Assembly: GCA_934663655.1 (NCBI GenBank)
Contig: CAKUKT010000032.1
Span: forward strand, 1 to 13,671
Direction: 5' to 3'
DNA length: 13,671 nucleotides
Source of the DNA: an uncultured Victivallaceae bacterium
GTDB taxonomy: Bacteria; Verrucomicrobiota; Lentisphaeria; Victivallales; Victivallaceae
The first letter of the stretch is position 1; each line of letters begins with the position of its first letter. The notes under the pieces were generated by a model that did not search any database, had not been told where the DNA came from, and saw only the letters and a program-made list of their open reading frames with translations. Below are positions 6,529-12,602 of the stretch, piece after piece. Position numbers and translations under genes: made by a program.

Positions 6529-7379
6529 GCTGGCGGCACTTCAGTCGGTTCCGGGTGAACGGGTTGTTTCCGCAGATTGCGGATTCGTTTCATCAGCTTC
6601 TGCCGCAGAACAGCGGGCAATCTGGATACGGGGACGTCCCATTCGTCCAACATTTCAAATTCTCTCATTCTGGCGCTGACAGTGTCGACAACGTAATTGC
6701 GCACCAGTCGTTCGGTTCGCTCACCATCACCGGAAAGTATCGCCTTGAGAATCCGGCCGTCCTTATTGGCTGAAGCCCGGTTGCTCGCATCGAGGAACAG
6801 CGGCAGATTTTCCGGCGCCACTCCCCGGTGCCGACGCGAAAACTGAACGATAAAAGCCAGTTCGTTGTAAAATTCCCGTTCCAAATTGAAGCCGACGATA
6901 AAGATCGTCAACATCGCCGGTTCAGAAAAAACCGAATTTCCGGATCCGGTAAAAAGCGTCCGGTGAAAATCCCGGTTGGCGGCACCGAAACCGGCCATAT
7001 CACCGGCGGTGATTGCATCAATTTCCCGTTGATGAATTTTCCGGAGTTCAGCGAGTGTCCCGGGGTGGCGGGACTCCGCCAGTAAACGCGCCGCCCGGGG
7101 TTCAACGCAGAGCCGCAATTCCAGCCGGTCGGCGATTTCGCGCAGCGTAAAATCCCGAACCTGGTAACCGCGAAACGGCACATATTCGACAATTCCCCAA
7201 CCGATTGCCTGACAGAGCACCTCGCGCATCGCCACCCGGCCGACTCCGAACTCCCGCGCAAGCACCGACTCCTTGAGCGACTGACCGCAATGAATCCGCG
7301 TGGTCAGCAGCTTGTTCATAAAGAGCCGCTGCGTCTGAAGAAATATCGGTTCACGCTCATTACCTGCGACCTTCACCAT
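6525..7379 (-). CDS. GntR-family (FCD type) regulator 1, metal site degraded
   Basis: The protein (284 residues from ATG 7379) has a winged helix at about 10-77 (LKESVLAREFGVGRVAMREVLCQAIGWGIVEYVPFRGYQVRDF) and a C-terminal helical FCD effector domain. It is clearly paralogous to regulator 2 in this window (shared SxLAREFGV, LCQAIGWGxVEYVPxxGYxxRDF and a DxP extension at the C-terminus). In FCD domains a divalent metal is held by D-X3-H and two later His. Here the positions read N135, H139, D207/G208 and N228/Y229, so three of four ligands are missing. ATG 7379 has GGGAG 4 bases upstream and lies about 37 bases into the predicted transcript. The frame extends to 7571, but that extension crosses the promoter; ATG 7414 would be at the very 5' end. 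It forms a two-gene operon with the ATP-grasp ligase and probably regulates it. Confidence 0.88.
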   Translation of the reverse strand: MVKVAGNEREPIFLQTQRLFMNKLLTTRIHCGQSLKESVLAREFGVGRVAMREVLCQAIGWGIVEYVPFRGYQVRDFTLREIADRLELRLCVEPRAARLLAESRHPGTLAELRKIHQREIDAITAGDMAGFGAANRDFHRTLFTGSGNSVFSEPAMLTIFIVGFNLEREFYNELAFIVQFSRRHRGVAPENLPLFLDASNRASANKDGRILKAILSGDGERTERLVRNYVVDTVSARMREFEMLDEWDVPVSRLPAVLRQKLMKRIRNLRKQPVHPEPTEVPPA

Positions 7380-7422
7380 CAAACTCCCGGTAAAAAAATT
7401 GATCAAATCGGTCATTTTCAAT

Positions 7423-7451
7423 AATATACAAAAAAAAGCTCCAAGTGTCAA
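7423..7451 (-). promoter_or_regulatory. Predicted sigma70 promoter of the GntR1/ATP-grasp operon
   Basis: On the minus strand a consensus TTGACA (7451-7446) and TATATT (7428-7423) are separated by exactly 17 bp. The predicted start is near 7416, which supports translation from ATG 7379 and argues against the long upstream extension of the reading frame. It is among the best promoter matches in the window. Confidence 0.65.
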
Positions 7452-7865
7452 TCCATCCCGGGGATAAACTGTGGATTCCGCCGACCGGCGCCAACTATTT
7501 CTGCCGTTCGCCCTGTTTATACGGCTGCTCTGAAAACAACTGTCCGATATAACACCATTATTTGAGACCAATCAGCCTAACCGCCGCGGATGATCTTCAA
7601 ACCGGAATTGAACAGGTGAACTCGTCAACCGGTTTTTTCCGGCGAGGAAATTGAAAATGCCCCCCACAGGAATAAAGTGATAGTCGAGATTCCTCGATCC
7701 GGGACGGCCGATCCGCCATAATCCGAAATTCGATTGCGGTCACCGGCTTTACCGAACCGGTCCGGCACGGCCAATCCGCGTCGCCGGTGGAAAAAAGGTG
7801 CAATTACATCCGGATGTCCCGGGCATTCGCAAACCGGACGAAACAGTTCCACCGATCCACCGTTC
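7452..7865. other. Intergenic region without a convincing gene
   Basis: This stretch between the GntR1 promoter and the end of pseudopilin 3 contains only short frames on both strands, most of them broken. The minus strand of 7860-7597 reads as two short pieces separated by a TAA (7806-7804), one containing FVRFANARDI and the other PVTAIEFRI, which look faintly protein-like; PVTAI also occurs in the glycosidase-like protein at the left edge (179-183). This could be a decayed gene end, but the evidence is thin. No RNA gene or repeat was recognised. Confidence 0.4.
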
Positions 7866-7895
7866 TTCCGGGCGGCGGAAGGCGCCGCCCGGGAA
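7866..7895 (-). terminator. Strong GC hairpin just after pseudopilin 3
   Basis: GGGCGGCG (7870-7877) and CGCCGCCC (7883-7890) pair perfectly around a 5-base loop, with outer TTCC/GGAA pairing that extends the stem with a bulge. It starts about 13 bases after the stop codon of pseudopilin 3 on the minus strand. No T-run follows, so it may be a transcript-stabilising or factor-assisted end rather than a classical intrinsic terminator. Confidence 0.45.
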
Positions 7896-7907
7896 CCCGG
7901 TCAAACT

Positions 7908-8663
7908 TCAAGGCTTGATGCTGTAACTGATATATTTACCGGCCTCGTCGATATAGTATACCAGGATGGTGTTGCGGTCGATGTTGTTGATATCGGTAGC
8001 CATACGGACCTGACGGGCAAATTCGGGACCGCTGTACAAACCGGAGTGCCCATCCAGCCACGCGGCACTGAGTCGGTCGGAATGGCGGGTGGCAAGCATA
8101 CCGTAATTGGCAGCAGCCCAGCACTTCTCAATCCGGTAGGCCTGTTTGAGCAGATTCTGACTCCAGTTGTCGGCGGTAGTAACGGTCGAAGAGGGACTTT
8201 TCATGGTTTTGGTGCTGAGATAGACGTTGTTGCCGCTGAAGATCATCTGATTTGGCTTATACATACTAAGAATGTAATTGTCGCCATCCTTCTGCGGATG
8301 ACTGAACATTCCGAATGTATAGATGAGGGCGCCGTCAACGGCGACAGGATCGTCGGCACGCGAAGTACAGCTGTAAAGCTTCGGAGTATTGGGAGAATAT
8401 TTAAGGGCGACCAGCACATCCGCCCAACCGTAGCGGGAAACCCCGCTCTGCTCGGACTTGGTATCCTGCCGCATGGCGATGTACCCCGTGTTGTCGTTGG
8501 AGTACATCAGCTGCCCGGTGATAATCTGCTTCTGTTTGGAAGCACAGTCGCTGGCTCTCGCCGCTTCCCGGGCCTTGGAGAGGGCGGGCATCAACATTGC
8601 CGCGAGAATCGCAATGATGGCGATAACGACGAGCAACTCGATCAACGTAAAATTTTTCCGCAT
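7908..8663 (-). CDS. Pseudopilin 3: prepilin-type N-terminus, H-X9-DG protein
   Basis: This 251-residue protein starts with a very short leader (MRKN) and [20 protein letters not shown] at 5-24, Glu at mature +5; the residue before the cut is Asn rather than Gly. [16 protein letters not shown] follows, with C40 and C99 (YSCT) matching the cysteine pair of its paralogues. H194 with D204-G205 gives H-X9-DG ([15 protein letters not shown]). The frame is open upstream to 8732, but ATG 8663 has a strong AAGGAG six bases before it and places the type III leader at the N-terminus, so it is the better start. Unlike pseudopilins 1 and 2 it has an additional 40-residue C-terminal part. It is divergent from GntR regulator 2, with two dyad boxes in between, so that regulator is the likely controller. 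The physiological role is unknown. Confidence 0.9.
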   Translation of the reverse strand: MRKNFTLIELLVVIAIIAILAAMLMPALSKAREAARASDCASKQKQIITGQLMYSNDNTGYIAMRQDTKSEQSGVSRYGWADVLVALKYSPNTPKLYSCTSRADDPVAVDGALIYTFGMFSHPQKDGDNYILSMYKPNQMIFSGNNVYLSTKTMKSPSSTVTTADNWSQNLLKQAYRIEKCWAAANYGMLATRHSDRLSAAWLDGHSGLYSGPEFARQVRMATDINNIDRNTILVYYIDEAGKYISYSIKP

Positions 8664-8772
8664 TGTCAACTCCTTTCTGTCTGAAATTATAACTGCTTCT
8701 TCCGGTCGCGGAAGATCTGGTTTCAGAAACAATCACCGACGCTGGTAATACTGAATGTATTTCCAAATAATA

Positions 8773-8800
8773 TTATAGGCAAAACCAAACAAATGTCAAG
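8773..8800 (-). promoter_or_regulatory. Predicted sigma70 promoter of pseudopilin 3
   Basis: On the minus strand perfect TTGACA (8800-8795) and TATAAT (8778-8773) are separated by 16 bp; transcription would begin near 8766 with a leader of about 100 bases. The first ATTGTCAACAAT box ends 4 bp upstream of the -35, so a bound regulator would touch RNA polymerase or block the promoter. Confidence 0.65.
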
Positions 8801-8803
8801 TGT

Positions 8804-8816
8804 ATTGTCAACAATT
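8804..8816. promoter_or_regulatory. Dyad operator box 1, TATTGTCAACAAT
   Basis: The core ATTGT-CA-ACAAT is a 5+5 inverted repeat with a two-base centre. GntR regulators of the FadR/FCD group typically bind short dyads with a GT...AC core flanked by T and A, and GTCAAC within TTGT..ACAA fits. The box is centred about 44 bp upstream of the predicted start of pseudopilin 3. An identical 13-base copy lies 34 bp away. Regulator 2, encoded next to it, is the natural candidate ligand. Confidence 0.5.
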
Positions 8817-8837
8817 TTTGCAATTTTATACTCTTAT

Positions 8838-8850
8838 ATTGTCAACAATC
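8838..8850. promoter_or_regulatory. Dyad operator box 2, TATTGTCAACAAT
   Basis: This is an exact 13-base repeat of the box at 8804-8816, in the same orientation, with 34 bp from start to start. It is centred about 78 bp upstream of the pseudopilin 3 start and about 109 bp upstream of the GntR regulator 2 start. Two identical dyads in AT-rich intergenic DNA between a regulator and its divergent neighbour are hard to explain by chance. Confidence 0.5.
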
Positions 8851-8917
8851 CTGGGGTATTTTGAATTTTTGCGCTTTGATTGCGAAAAAAATTTCTGTCA
8901 AAATTTCCGAAAATTGC

Positions 8918-8946
8918 TTGCAATTTTATTATTTGCTAACTATAAT
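8918..8946 (+). promoter_or_regulatory. Predicted sigma70 promoter of GntR regulator 2
   Basis: TTGCAA (8918-8923) and a perfect TATAAT (8941-8946) are separated by exactly 17 bp on the plus strand, predicting a start near 8953. That places the upstream ATG at 8952 at the transcript start and supports ATG 9012 as the real start codon. Confidence 0.65.
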
Positions 8947-9011
8947 TAATATTGAGAGCAAAACAAATGATGCAATACCGGCGGGTATGGACAATTTTGG
9001 AGAATAAGAAA

Positions 9012-9857
9012 ATGATTGATTCGACTGTTGAAATCGACTGCAAGGCGCCGGGTTTTGTGGTGGCTCAGGAAAAACTGCTGGAAAAACTCCTCCGCGGCGG
9101 TCTGGCCGCAGGAGAGGCGATCAAGGAATCGGCGCTGGCAAGGGAGTTCGGGGTGAACCGTCCGTCAGTACGGGAGGCGCTCTGTCAGGCGATCGGCTGG
9201 GGAGTGGTGGAATATGTACCGTACTGCGGTTACCGAATTCGCGATTTCTCCCTCGGCGACCTGCTCGACTGGTACAAACTGCGCGAAGGAATCGAACCGA
9301 TCGCAGCCCGGGATCTGGCGGAGAACCGCCCCCCCTCGGTACTGCGGGAACTGGAAGCCATAATTGCCGCGTCCCGGGAAAATTCCCCGTCACCTGATGC
9401 GCCGGGCAACGATCTTGCATTTCACATGGCGCTGGTGAGCGGCTGCGGCAACAAACGCTTTGCCGACCCGGCAATGCTCTGTTATTTCGCGGTAATATTC
9501 GCAATCACCATCGAGTCGGTCATCGAACTCAACTATCGCGACGGCTTGTATCCACAGCTCCGGGAAAAATGTTCAACTTTGGAGGAATATCGCTCGCTGG
9601 TACGCGGCAACAGCGGCAACAGCCATGCGAAGATACTCGAACTGATCCGGGCCGGGGAAACCTCCGCCGCCGAGGAATGGGTGCGGGGACATGCTCGCGC
9701 CCGCGTGGATTCAATGCGGAAGATGATCGACTTTTACGGAGACCGCGACCTCCCGTTGAATGAACTGCTCAGACGGCGGCGCCGAAGCCCGGAGAAGATC
9801 ATCCGCAGCTTTATCGGCGGCGCCTCGAAAAGCGCCGGACAACCGAAACAGGGCTGA
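9012..9857 (+). CDS. GntR-family (FCD type) regulator 2
   Basis: The 281-residue product has a winged helix at about 17-80 (IKESALAREFGVNRPSVREALCQAIGWGVVEYVPYCGYRIRDFS) and an FCD ligand-binding domain. The metal-binding set is complete: D134-X3-H138 in NDLAFHMALV, H205 in NSHAKILELI and H227 in VRGHARARVD. FCD proteins often sense small carboxylic or sugar acids, but the ligand is not predictable. After the FCD domain come a DLPLNEL segment and a very basic tail (RRRRRSPEKI, 255-264), unusual for the family and partly shared with regulator 1. ATG 9012 has GGAG nine bases upstream and follows the predicted promoter. It is divergent from pseudopilin 3, with two identical dyad boxes between them, and is upstream of pseudopilin 4 on the same strand. 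Confidence 0.9.
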   Translation: MIDSTVEIDCKAPGFVVAQEKLLEKLLRGGLAAGEAIKESALAREFGVNRPSVREALCQAIGWGVVEYVPYCGYRIRDFSLGDLLDWYKLREGIEPIAARDLAENRPPSVLRELEAIIAASRENSPSPDAPGNDLAFHMALVSGCGNKRFADPAMLCYFAVIFAITIESVIELNYRDGLYPQLREKCSTLEEYRSLVRGNSGNSHAKILELIRAGETSAAEEWVRGHARARVDSMRKMIDFYGDRDLPLNELLRRRRRSPEKIIRSFIGGASKSAGQPKQG

Positions 9858-9870
9858 CCAATTTCGGCTG

Positions 9871-9915
9871 GGAACCGGATTTCCGGGCCGACACGGCCGG
9901 ATCCGGAAACGTTCC
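9871..9915 (+). terminator. Long imperfect hairpin after GntR regulator 2
   Basis: Nested complementary arms follow the stop codon by 13 bases: GGAAC/GTTCC (9871-9875, 9911-9915), TTTCCGG/CCGGAAA (9880-9886, 9903-9909) and GCCG/CGGC (9887-9890, 9894-9897) around ACA. There is no T-run afterwards. It could end the GntR transcript with factor help or protect its 3' end. Confidence 0.4.
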
Positions 9916-9962
9916 GCGGAGAGAAGTTGAGGGGAATAAGGGGGATCGAAGCGATTTACACA

Positions 9963-9980
9963 CCGGTTTTCCGGAACCGG
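9963..9980. other. Small dyad upstream of pseudopilin 4
   Basis: CCGGTT and AACCGG form a six-base inverted repeat around TTCCGG. It lies 57 bp before the pseudopilin 4 start codon and just upstream of a TAATATTAT stretch (9987-9995) that could serve as a -10; no good -35 is seen. It may be an operator or part of the end signal for the preceding gene. Words such as CCGG are frequent in this genome, so the evidence is weak. Confidence 0.25.
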
Positions 9981-10037
9981 CAAACGTAATATTATCACTG
10001 ATTCAGGTTTGGTAAAGTCGAAAAGGAGTTTGCAGTT

Positions 10038-10790
10038 ATGGCCAGGAACATCTGTCGATTTACGCTGATTGAACTGTTGGTGGTTATCGCGATCATCGCC
10101 ATCCTCGCCGCAATGCTGATGCCTGCGCTCAGCCAGGCCCGGGAACGAGCCACTTCCGCCCGTTGCATTGCCAACCTTAAGGACAGCATGCTGGGGATGC
10201 AGATGTACGCCAATGATTTCGGCGGCCAGATGCCGGTCTACATCTCCTACCGGGATATACAGACAGATCCGGAAAACAGCCGCTACAATCTCACGTGGGC
10301 GGGCATTCTCTACTATTTCAATTATCTTAGTGATGAATCCCCGGTGGCGCGCTGTCCGAAAATCGGCACCCGGATGACTACCGACGGTGCGGTTGACTAT
10401 CGCTATTCATGCTACGGCGCCATCACCAGCAAAACGCCGCTGCAAACCGCGCATCGGGAAGCGATGCTCTACGCATCCGGAAACGCAGTGCGGACACTGG
10501 TCTCCCAGCGGATGGCCAATCCCTCCTCCTTTCCGGTACTGGTGGACACAATTTACCTCGACGAAACGATGCGCAAGGAGTTCTACGGCTTTGTAACCAA
10601 CAACACCGGCTACGGCGCCCATGCCCGGCACAACCGGTCGATCAATATCGCCTTTGCCGCCGGCAACACCGAAACCGTGCGGCCGACGGCCTTCCGCGAC
10701 CGGATGATTGAGAGCGGCTTCATCATGACCGGAGCGAGATATTACATCAGTGATACAGGCATCGCCACATCGTACAATATCGACCGTTGA
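10038..10790 (+). CDS. Pseudopilin 4: prepilin-type N-terminus with H-X9-AG variant
   Basis: The 250-residue product has leader MARNICR and [20 protein letters not shown] at 8-27, Glu at mature +5, with Arg rather than Gly before the predicted cut. [16 protein letters not shown] follows. C43 and C106 (ARCP) match the cysteine pair of the other pseudopilins. At the C-terminal motif, [19 protein letters not shown]198 is kept but the Asp of H-X9-DG is Ala (A208-G209). AAAGGAG lies nine bases before the ATG. Its stop is 15 bp before the start of a secreted TIM-barrel protein, so the two very likely form an operon, repeating the order seen for pseudopilin 1 and the glycosidase-like gene at the left edge. 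It shows less similarity to pseudopilins 1-3 than those show to each other beyond the N-terminal helix. Confidence 0.9.
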   Translation: MARNICRFTLIELLVVIAIIAILAAMLMPALSQARERATSARCIANLKDSMLGMQMYANDFGGQMPVYISYRDIQTDPENSRYNLTWAGILYYFNYLSDESPVARCPKIGTRMTTDGAVDYRYSCYGAITSKTPLQTAHREAMLYASGNAVRTLVSQRMANPSSFPVLVDTIYLDETMRKEFYGFVTNNTGYGAHARHNRSINIAFAAGNTETVRPTAFRDRMIESGFIMTGARYYISDTGIATSYNIDR

Positions 10791-10805
10791 ACCCGGAGGA
10801 TTCGC

Positions 10806-12473
10806 ATGTCATCAGGAAATCTGCTGTTGTCAACCATGATTCTGCTGACCGTTCAGCTTGGAGCATCTGAACTCGGAGTAATCTACAATTACGACGGCGA
10901 TCTCACCTACAACAGCTTCGACGCCGAACTCAACCGGCGCGGGATCGACTATCTTTTCGACTCGCTCACGGGAACGCCGGTCGGCACGGTCACCTATTCA
11001 CTCGCTTCGGGAACGGAGATCATGAATTATCCTTCCCGGGTTGCGAGCACCTGGGGATGGCGGAAAACCCCGGATCTGGAAAATGAAAAAATCGCCGTCC
11101 GGGTGGAAAAAGCCCGGAAACTGATCGATTCCGGGGAGGACATGTACCGCTACGCGGCGGAGAGCTGCCGGGAACGGGGGATGAAGTTCATTCCGAGCCT
11201 CCGGATCAACGACTGGCACTTCGTCGGAGCGCCGGAAAAGAGTTTTCTATGCGGAAAATTCGCCCTCGAACATCTCGGGGATTATTCGATCGGCGCGGGC
11301 GGTGGCTCTTCTCCGCTTGCCGGTTATCCGGAAGCGAAAAATCTTCCGGATTTTGCGCGGCAGGAAGTCCGGGATTTCCGGCTGGCGCAGATCGCCGAAG
11401 CACTCGAACGCTACGGGGATGTAAGTGACGGATTTGAACTCGACTTCAGCCGCAGTTACGTCTTCTTCGCAGCAGGACGGGCAAAGGAGAATGCACCGCT
11501 GCTCACCGATTTCGTAAGGCGGGTCCGGGAACTGGTCGATGCGGAATCAACAAAGCAGGGGAGAGCGTTCACACTGATCGCCCGGGTTCCGCCGACGGTG
11601 CGGAGCTGCCATTTTTCCGGCATTGAGATTGAGAAATGGGTAGAAGAAAAACTCGTGGATGTGATCGTGCCTTCGCTGCTGATGACACTTTACAACGATA
11701 TGCCGGTGGAGGAGTTCGTCCGGCTGGCCGGTCCCTCCGGAGTCCGGGTATACGCCGGGCTGTATCCGCGTTCGGGGAACTGGCGCTGGCCGTTTTCTAC
11801 CGCCTCCAGGGCGGAAAATTACCGCCGGCCGCCGGTCGGGGAAGCCGATCTGCCGCTGATCTGCGGCGCACTCGCCAATTATTGGGGTCAGGGAGCGGAC
11901 GGAATTTACGCCTATAATTTCGGGGTGCCGCGCAACGCCGACGATTACGCGGTACTGCGGGCGATGGGATCCTTGCACGCCCTGAACGGCCTGCCGAAGG
12001 ATTTCGCCCTCACTCCGGACTACTGGCTGGAGAGCGAGAATACCTTTCTGCCTTCCAAGGCACTGCCGTGTGAAATCGAAAGCGGAAAACCGGTACATTT
12101 CACTCTTCCGGCATACGAAGATCCACGGAGCAGCCGGGCGAAATTGCTTTTCCGGGGGTTCCGGCTCGGATTTGCCGGAGTCAGTCCGGAGTCGAAAATG
12201 GAACTTAAACTCAACGGCATAACCGTCTTCAAAGGGGCGTTGAGCGTCGGAGGAGTGGCGACTTCGGGACGTCCGTCCCGCCAGCGCGCCCACGCACCGG
12301 CGCCGGAATTTTACTGGCAGCGGGTGCTCCCCGCCCGAGCGGTTCTCACCGGCGGCGAGGAGAAAATCGAACTCACGCTGGTCACCCCCGACGGCAGCCC
12401 GGCGACGCTGTGCGAACTGATCCTCGCTTTCAGATATGAGAACAGCACCGCCTACCTCTACCGTGACGAATGA
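10806..12473 (+). CDS. Secreted TIM-barrel glycosidase-like protein with C-terminal beta domain
   Basis: The 555-residue protein starts with a signal peptide (MSSGNLLLSTMILLTVQLGAS, likely cut after about residue 21). The mature part resembles glycosyl-hydrolase-like barrel proteins: LGVIYNYDGDLTYN (23-36), GMKFIPSLRINDWHF (125-139), DGFELDFSRSYVFF (208-221), VDVIVPSLLMTLYNDMP (284-300), VRVYAGLYP (313-321) and ADGIYAYNFG (364-373) look like successive barrel strands. E211 and D213, at the end of a strand, are candidate acidic residues. From about residue 410 a separate beta-rich domain follows (PVHFTLPAYED ... IELTLVTPDGSP), perhaps sugar-binding. A GGAGG ribosome site lies just before the ATG. 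It follows pseudopilin 4 by 15 bp. Substrate is unknown; a non-catalytic role is possible. A short N-terminal match to the left-edge protein is limited to fold-type features, not clear paralogy. Confidence 0.75.
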   Translation: MSSGNLLLSTMILLTVQLGASELGVIYNYDGDLTYNSFDAELNRRGIDYLFDSLTGTPVGTVTYSLASGTEIMNYPSRVASTWGWRKTPDLENEKIAVRVEKARKLIDSGEDMYRYAAESCRERGMKFIPSLRINDWHFVGAPEKSFLCGKFALEHLGDYSIGAGGGSSPLAGYPEAKNLPDFARQEVRDFRLAQIAEALERYGDVSDGFELDFSRSYVFFAAGRAKENAPLLTDFVRRVRELVDAESTKQGRAFTLIARVPPTVRSCHFSGIEIEKWVEEKLVDVIVPSLLMTLYNDMPVEEFVRLAGPSGVRVYAGLYPRSGNWRWPFSTASRAENYRRPPVGEADLPLICGALANYWGQGADGIYAYNFGVPRNADDYAVLRAMGSLHALNGLPKDFALTPDYWLESENTFLPSKALPCEIESGKPVHFTLPAYEDPRSSRAKLLFRGFRLGFAGVSPESKMELKLNGITVFKGALSVGGVATSGRPSRQRAHAPAPEFYWQRVLPARAVLTGGEEKIELTLVTPDGSPATLCELILAFRYENSTAYLYRDE

Positions 12474-12516
12474 AGTTCCTCCCGATAAATCACCAGCGGA
12501 AACCCGCCACATCGGC

Positions 12517-12545
12517 TTGACAAAGCGGGAATCGGCCATTATTCT
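12517..12545 (+). promoter_or_regulatory. Predicted sigma70 promoter of the sialidase-like gene
   Basis: A consensus TTGACA (12517-12522) is followed after 17 bp by TATTCT (12540-12545); transcription would begin near 12552. The 129-bp gap after the glycosidase-like gene also contains a small hairpin (GCGG 12496-12499 with CCGC 12504-12507). The sialidase-like gene is therefore probably a separate unit. Confidence 0.5.
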
Positions 12546-12602
12546 ATAACATGGTCCGTTACCGGATCATTCACCTTTCCCACCACATAAACCGGAGAAA
12601 AA

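Noticed and set aside
7380..7571. N-terminal extension of GntR regulator 1 up to 7571
   Set aside because: The added residues have no family similarity, and a strong promoter (7423-7451) lies inside this stretch, so the transcript would start downstream.
7734..8684. Long plus-strand open frame of 316 codons opposite pseudopilin 3
   Set aside because: It is antisense to a pseudopilin with a clear family motif, ribosome site and promoter; the translation has no recognisable domain and reflects codon bias of the opposite strand.
8804..8850. Short CRISPR-like array
   Set aside because: There are only two 13-base copies, each itself a dyad next to a promoter; operator boxes explain them better.
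11547..12539. Minus-strand open frame of 330 codons
   Set aside because: Antisense to the secreted barrel protein at 10806-12473, which has signal peptide, ribosome site and operon position.
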